NCBI GenBank assembly: GCA_012184525.1
Contig: WOFQ01000072.1
Span: forward strand, 1-64,000
Direction: 5' to 3'
From: Xenoacremonium recifei
Taxonomy: Eukaryota > Ascomycota > Sordariomycetes > Hypocreales > Nectriaceae
Length of the DNA: 64,000 nucleotides
This document shows, piece after piece, positions 58,466-64,000 of the stretch. Numbering within the stretch: position 1 is the first letter of the stretch; each line of letters opens with the position of its first letter. A model generated the notes under the pieces. That model did no database searches. It was not told where the DNA came from and was given only the letters and a program-made list of their open reading frames with translations. The translations under genes were made by a program, and so were the position numbers.

Positions 58466-59372
58466 TCGCTCTGTATTTGGACTATTCTCTCGAGCTTTAA
58501 AGGCGTAAGTGTCAGTGGTTGAGACTAAGAAGGGCAACAGTGTCACTCGCCTGACTGCAGGGCAATTCGCTGCTTTGTCTTCGGCCAAAATCCCAGGTTA
58601 TCGTGTTCTCACTCAATATCTGAAGTCATAGTAATGCTGTTAGGCATTAGAATGTAGTTTGAAGCTTTTCATATACCTCACAACATACTTGGCCGAGCTT
58701 AAGTTGCGGGAAGGCCCTGCAGCACATTCAGCGAATACTGCAGCTGTAGAAGTGAAGACTACTGACCGGCTCTTAAGATACTGAGCATCTAGAGCACTGG
58801 AGACATCCCCGAACCATTGGTAAGTAGAAGAAGACACCACTTTGCGCTGAGATCCAATGTCCATCTGGGGTAGGTCACCTGGCGGGCGTTTTGATTCATG
58901 CGGTGGTCGTTTCATGAATAGACGTGCTTTGAGGGAAGGGGGGTGTTTTTGGCGATTTTGTCCCTATAAAGCTATAGCCAGTTTCCCGCAGGTTAATGTG
59001 ACAGAAGCTACGCCTATTGAGGAGTGCTGGAATTTCTCAATAAACCTAAACTCAAGAGTAATGGGACGTGGAGAAGCGGGGTTAACTGTATGAGACTTGG
59101 CGGCTTTGCCTGAGGGAATAAGGCCCAATACTTCACCGGACTACCTCGGTCGCGCACGGCAAATAACCCCTCAGGAGCATCGAATGAATTGCTTCACCTA
59201 AGGTAGCATTGCGTACAGGGCACTGCTTCCCGACGGTAAATCCTTGTACCGGAGCACTCTGCTGCCTGCACTGCCGGGCCGGGGTGACCTTGGGTCGTGA
59301 CATCAATATCAAAAGTTGGCACGGTTACTCTGTAAGGACTGTCTATATAATCGGAAGAACCAGACAGCTGTC
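58466..59372. other. Intergenic region after the HET remnant
   Basis: A minus-strand frame of 91 codons from ATG 58915 has no recognised motif and is not called. Nothing else is supported. Confidence 0.4.
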
Positions 59373-61318
59373 CTAAACTTTGACCACCTCAAAACCATGA
59401 AGATCATCGAGAGCCTTTCGAATCTGAATCGCATACTCGGGAATTCCTCCTGGGAAGCAGACAGGCTCGTACACCTTACCCGGGATACTACCACCCATGT
59501 AGGTAGATCGCGTTGTCGGGAAAAGCATTCCGTTATTAATATTGACAATCTGCTTCTTCCAAGCATCGGCTGCCTCGCTCTTTGGGTTGATATACTTTAT
59601 ACCGCTTTGCCGCATCTTGTCAATGCAGTCGGCAATCCATCGGCCTTGCAACTCGACCGTGGTCGGTCCGTTGCTAAGAAGAGTTGGGGCTTGAGGTCCG
59701 TAGATATGGAACATATTAGGGTAGCCGCTGACGGTTGTGCCCAGGTATGTTGTGGCCCCGGTGGCCCATTCGTCTTGAAGCTTAGTCTTACTGATACTCT
59801 CGAGGCCTAGCTGGGTCATAACTACCAAATATTAGCTTTGATCTAATCGAAAGCTGCTTGCGTACCTCCTGTCACGATATCCTGGGCATGTCAGTACAGT
59901 TATCCCCTGAGATTCAGGGAGCACTTACGAATCCAGTCGCCACAGCAATGACGTCAAACTCGTGGTGCGTGCCGTCTTGCAGAATGATTCCCTTCTCGTC
60001 AAAGGCTTTGATGGCATTGTCCTTAATGTCAACCACGTCGACGCTGGGTCGGTTGAACTGCTCGTAGTAGTCGTATTCGAGACACGGCCTCTTGATGCCG
60101 AAGTAGTGTGGCATATCCAGAGGAGCAAGAAGGTCCCGCTTGCGAGGATCTCCAACCCTATTGCGTGTCTTTTTAGCCCAGAAGTTATACGACTCCTTAT
60201 TAGCCTCAGGGCTAATCAGGTTATCCTTATACAGAGCAACCCAGTAGCGGAAACCACCGTCAGCCCAGATCTTTTCATAAAAGGTCTCTCGTTCCTCGGG
60301 CGTATCATCAAAAGTGTTCTTCTCATACCAATCGTAATGGAATCCAGCAAAGTTCTTTTCACGGAACTTGAATAGCTCTGGATAGAACTTCTTGGCCTTT
60401 TCCTGCTCCTCGATCGTAAGCGGCTTCTTACGCATTGGGACGGCAAGGTTAGGCGTTCGTTGAAAGACTTTGAGCTTTCCTGCCTCAGGGCCCCAGGCCT
60501 GGACAATCTGGACCCCAGAAGCACCAGTGCCGATGACGGCGCATCGCAACCCCTTGACGTTAACCTTTTCGTCAGGCCAGAAAGACGAGTGATGAATCAC
60601 CCCCTTGAACTTGTCCATGCCTGGCCAGTCCGGGATGTATCGTCTGGCAGCCTTATCAAGTTAGTTTTAGCCGTCAGCTGTCCTAGTAGTAGTAACTCAC
60701 GAATCCGGTTCCCAAAACGAGATACTTGGCCTTTGTGACGCGCCCATCCTCGGTTTTGATATTCCACTTGCCAGCAGCCGTATCAAAGTTGGCACCGACA
60801 ACAACAGTATTAAAGGCGCAGTCTTCTTTAATACCAATAACCTTATCAACATGATCAAAGTATCGTCGGAGATCTTTATAGGTCGGATAGTTGCTAGGCC
60901 AATTCCATGACTTCCAAACCTCGGGCCAGGAAAATTCGTATTCGGGAACCTCAGAGTCGACACCCGCTCCGGGGTAGCAGTTCCATCGCCAGGTGCCTCC
61001 AGTGTCGTTACCTGCCTCGAAGATAACAGTTTTAAGGCCGCGGTCGCGGAGGGTCTTGAGCATAAAGATGCCGGCTATTTAAATTAGACCGCGACTTTCG
61101 AGTATCAGGCACTTACCAAAGCCAGCTCCTACAACGAGAGCATCAACCTCGAGGTTTTCGGCATATGGGCCAGTCTTTTCCTTGTGTGAGACGGAATAGT
61201 CCGTGAGCTCAGTGTTGAACTTTTTAAGCTTGGGGATTGGTTCGCCCATGTTGTCTGGCTTTACAGTATTGGTGAAGTAGTGCTTTGAGAGTGTGGATGT
61301 CTGGATTTCGATCATCAT
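59373..61318 (-). CDS. Baeyer-Villiger-type flavin monooxygenase
   Basis: Five exons: 61117-61318, 60701-61074, 59929-60651, 59866-59881 (16 nt) and 59373-59806, 582 residues. The first FAD motif is VVGAGFAGIFML; the second nucleotide motif is VIGTGASGVQIV. Between them FKGVIHHSSFWPD matches the Baeyer-Villiger fingerprint FxGxxxHxxxW(P/D). The tiny exon codes for DIVTG and keeps frame to the segment LESISKTKLQDEW. Such enzymes insert oxygen next to a ketone to make an ester or lactone, using NADPH and O2. The neighbour at 61789 is a beta-lactamase-fold esterase that could open the product; this link is inference from position. Confidence 0.88.
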
Positions 61319-61788
61319 TCGAGGATAAACGTCCGTATTTATAAGTTCAGCGCAGCGTTATGTTCAGGTGGCTTAACGTCCGGTTTCCCCGCTGCGGTGC
61401 ATCTTCGCCACCTCTGCTGGATCTTCATGCGTAGCTCTGCCGTCTTTCCACATGTGAATCCTGTTACATGTAGCACGCCATCTGATACTGCATGTCCTCC
61501 GCTGCGGGATATTGCGGAAATCACAATTGCATATACCGTCCATGGGTACTCCGCCAGGTAACTGCGGATGCGGAGCCGGAGCCGTCCTCCGCAGCATCTC
61601 GATCAACTGCGGAAACGGGTCCGCACGAGGACCTTGTTCAACTTTACGGCTATAGTTTCGTGACCGGATATACACGCAAACGTTCGCCAACTCATCGGGC
61701 GAAGAGGATAAAGGTCCCAGAGCGCTCAAGTTCTCCGATAGTTAGTTATTACTGATCATACCTTAAAATCGATAGTTTTCTTTCTAAT
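61319..61788. promoter_or_regulatory. Divergent promoter with a cluster of GCGG/CCGC repeats
   Basis: The palindrome CCGCTGCGG occurs at 61389-61397 and 61499-61507. Between 61499 and 61624 GCGGA or TCCGC-type elements recur about nine times in both orientations (for example near 61515, 61550, 61564, 61569, 61589, 61609 and 61620). It lies between two divergent genes. CGG-based repeats are typical targets of Zn2Cys6 regulators, and one such gene begins at 63533. Confidence 0.55.
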
Positions 61789-63124
61789 ATGAAATTCAAT
61801 ACTCAGGTCGTCTCCAAGCTTCGGAAGACAGTGGAAGCAGCATGTGTTGATCAAAAGACTGGTATCCCAGGAAGCACTGTCGTTATTGTTGGCAAAGATG
61901 GCAACGAACTATTTGCTTATTCTTCTGGCAGTCGAGGCATCGCTTCCTCGGAGCCAATGAGTTTGGATACTGTCTTTTGGATTGCGTCTTGCACTAAAAT
62001 GCTCGCTGGCGTCGCTTGCATGCAACTCGTTGAGAATGGCATTCTGAAGTTGGATGATGGGGCTCATCTCGAAGGCCTCTGTCCTGAGCTAAAAAACCTC
62101 CAAGTTCTTCGCCCTGATGGGAAACTTGAGAAGAAGCGAAATCTCATTACGTTGCGCATGCTCCTCACTCATACGGCCGGCTTTGGGTATACCTTTTTCA
62201 ATGAGCGGCTTCGGAATTGGTCGTTTCCAGCCGGAATAGACGAGTTTTCCGGTCGAATCGAGGATATACAGCTGCCCCTTCTCTTTCAACCTGGCGAGGG
62301 ATGGGAATACGGGGTAAGCAGATCGATTTCCGGATATTCGCCGCTAACACTGTCAGGTCGGGATCGACTGGGCCGGGATTGCTTTGCAGCGAGCAACAAG
62401 CATGACGCTTAACGAGTACATGCAAAAGCACATTTTCCAACCCCTCGGTTTGCAAAACATGTCAATGATCCCAAGCAAGCACATGCGGTCGCACCTAGCG
62501 TACATGCATAGCCGGGACTCGGAGGGAAAGTTGCGTCCTCGGGACCATCTCCTCCGGCTGCCTCTTGTTATTGACCCCGACAACGAAGGCGAGAGGGCGA
62601 GGATTTTCAACAGCGGAGGGGCTGGTATGTTTGCGAAACCGCAGGAATACTGCAGTAAGTGACTGGTCCACGATTACCCAGACACCCACTGACTTCCCGC
62701 AGGGGTGCTGGCTGTACTCCTCAACGACGGGACATGCCCTCGCACAGGTGTCCAGCTCTTGCGCACAGACACGGTAGAGTCTATGTTCAGCAACCAGATT
62801 CCCAAGTTCCCCGAATTTGGTCGCCAGTTCATCCCGGCAGCTAAAGCAGACCTTACCAACGAGCTCCCGGATCTTTATCCCGTGCCCGGGAATCCGCCTC
62901 CACCTCAGGGATGGGGACTCACGTTCATGCTAAGCAACGGTGGAGCGACAGGCAGATCGAAGAGCACTGGGCACTGGGCGGGTTTGTCCAATTGCTGGTG
63001 GTGGTGTGACCGTGAGAAGGGGATTGCAGGAATGGTTGCCACACAGATTCTGCCATTTGCCGATGCAAAGGTTCTGGAGCTATGGGCAGACGTGGAAAGT
63101 CAGGTGTACCGGGCAGTTGCATAG
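61789..63124 (+). CDS. Beta-lactamase-fold serine esterase (class C, EstB/LovD-like)
   Basis: Exons 61789-62313, 62357-62654 and 62703-63124 give 414 residues. The nucleophile motif SxxK is SCTK in FWIASCTKMLAG, residues about 67-70. The second motif Tyr is in GWEYGVGIDWAG, formed by the first splice. Later FNSGGAGMFAKPQEYC and STGHWAGLSNCWWWCD correspond to the final active-site strand. There is no signal peptide. Relatives are esterases, lactonases or acyltransferases; the beta-lactam itself is usually not the substrate. Divergence from the Baeyer-Villiger enzyme suggests hydrolysis of its ester or lactone. All introns keep frame. Confidence 0.87.
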
Positions 63125-63532
63125 ATTAGTTACCAGACTGCAGATGCTGGTAGTAGAGTTGTTTGTCGCAGTGAACTCAATTTGCCTAATATTTCTTGTG
63201 TCCCTTAAGGCCAGTGTCCCTGCTCTCCGTGTTTTGTGTCGTCATGGTCTTTTTATTTTCTTCTCTTTCCCGCCTGCCTAACTCGTCGTTTCTGAATCAA
63301 CCCCTCCACTTCCAACTTCCTTCAGTCCGGATGCCACGCAGCATCTTTCCCTGATCTGTATCTAGCAAGTTCAGTTGGTCACCCCGCGCTTTCCTGAGCA
63401 GGGATAATGCGGGGATGCGGGGTAAGGTGGACCTTTGCAAGAGCTCCTGAGATTCCGAGGCGGTCTGACCTCGTCTTCTTCCCCAGTTTCTGCATCCAGA
63501 AACTACTCAACCGGCCCAAAACCACTACCGTC
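63125..63532. promoter_or_regulatory. Promoter of the last regulator gene with three CreA-type sites
   Basis: CCCCGC at 63382-63387, GCGGGG at 63409-63414 and GCGGGG at 63417-63422 fit SYGGRG; the last two are a tandem repeat of TGCGGGG. They lie 110-150 bp before the start codon. No gene is seen in the region. Confidence 0.5.
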
Positions 63533-64000
63533 ATGAGACGTCAGCATTCGTGTGATCAATGTAGGAGGTCCAAGAGAGCATGCGACGCTCCTTCTCTTGC
63601 TCGACGCGAAAGCGGTGCCACGATCGCGTCGGATGAAGGTGAGCGCTCCCTTCCCAAGATGCGGCATGGCCGGGCAATGGCTGACCTTGCCAGTGGATGC
63701 GTCCAAGACAAGACCTTGCTCGTATTGTTTACGCACGAAGAAAAAGTGCACCATGGACTGGGCAAGATCTCAACTTCGAACCCGGTCTACATCCAGTCGT
63801 GGTTTGGGACAAATTCCTCAGAAGCGGCTGGGAGGCATTGACACCTCCTCGTCCTGGCCATCTATCGACTCCGTCGAGGAGCATTTTGACCTTGGACCTG
63901 CGGGATTCTCGCAGGATACCGAGATGCTATCTCTATTTCAGGAGATAGCAAATCCAAGTCTTGATATGCCGTCTGCTCTGCCTTCCGAGCCCTTGGACCA
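63533..64000 (+). CDS. Zn2Cys6 transcription factor, N-terminal part (runs off the window)
   Basis: Exon 1 is 63533-63638 and exon 2 starts at 63694 and remains open to the end of the window. Splicing joins the two halves of the zinc cluster: CDQCRRSKRAC and CSYCLRTKKKC, separated by a long loop of about 26 residues. Without the intron the second half is out of frame. The rest of the visible part (through SWPSIDSVEEHFDLGP) is an acidic, serine-rich linker. It is probably the regulator of the preceding monooxygenase/esterase pair. The C-terminal domain is outside the window. Confidence 0.8.

Noticed and set aside
58640..58915. 91-codon minus-strand frame
   Set aside because: Starts with ATG but has no recognised motif, neighbour logic or splice partners.
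1..64000. CRISPR arrays, insertion sequences, rRNA or tRNA genes
   Set aside because: No spaced repeat array, transposase or recognisable structural RNA was seen; the eukaryotic context makes CRISPR unlikely. A tRNA scan program was not available, so a tRNA could be missed.

Overview
The window looks like a filamentous ascomycete (Pezizomycotina) chromosome segment. Genes are interrupted by short GT-AG introns of about 50-100 nt with CTAAC/CTGAC-type branch points. There are six Zn2Cys6 regulators, four MFS transporters, a HET-domain remnant and several families typical of fungi (S28 peptidase, fungal 2,3-dihydroxybenzoate decarboxylase, GH43 with a chitobiase-like insert). I cannot fix the genus. 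Many tracked ORFs are exons of spliced genes, so I rebuilt exon structures by eye; all splice sites are predictions.

Layout. 1-110: edge of a minus-strand gene. 741-4290: secreted S28 prolyl peptidase and an SDR. 4964-15413: an aromatic catabolic block with two Zn2Cys6 regulators, a 2,3-dihydroxybenzoate decarboxylase, a SnoaL-like protein and an intradiol (catechol-type) dioxygenase, i.e. decarboxylation to catechol followed by ring opening. 16180-19158: a decayed DUF7730-like gene, then two divergently transcribed small secreted proteins resembling the deuterolysin propeptide without a protease domain. 19777-24864: divergent regulator and 14-TM DHA2 exporter. 24966-28644: a beta-lactamase-fold hydrolase with an in-frame amber codon, divergent from a sugar porter. 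29615-35472: regulator, class III aminotransferase and type-B carboxylesterase, the last two divergent. 35909-41026: secreted GH43 enzyme divergent from a Zn2Cys6 regulator. 41204-45561: DHA1-type MFS divergent from a DAO-family flavin oxidase. 45787-47530: decayed CorA-like membrane protein. 49450-53801: GMC oxidase ending in the peroxisomal signal SRL, divergent from a catalase. 54603-56510: another MFS. 56731-58465: decayed HET-domain gene. 59373-63124: Baeyer-Villiger monooxygenase divergent from a beta-lactamase-fold esterase, followed by the start of another Zn2Cys6 regulator.

Overall this is an accessory catabolic island: a run of divergent two-gene modules (enzyme/enzyme, enzyme/regulator, enzyme/transporter), mostly with short shared promoters. 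Several promoters carry paired sites fitting the CreA consensus SYGGRG. At least four genes are visibly broken, which fits a region under relaxed selection. The most distinctive items are the protease-less deuterolysin-propeptide pair, a 6-nt microexon supplying a zinc-ligand cysteine in a Zn2Cys6 regulator, the peroxisomal oxidase/catalase pair, the aminotransferase/carboxylesterase pair, and the monooxygenase/esterase pair with its GC-rich repeat promoter.
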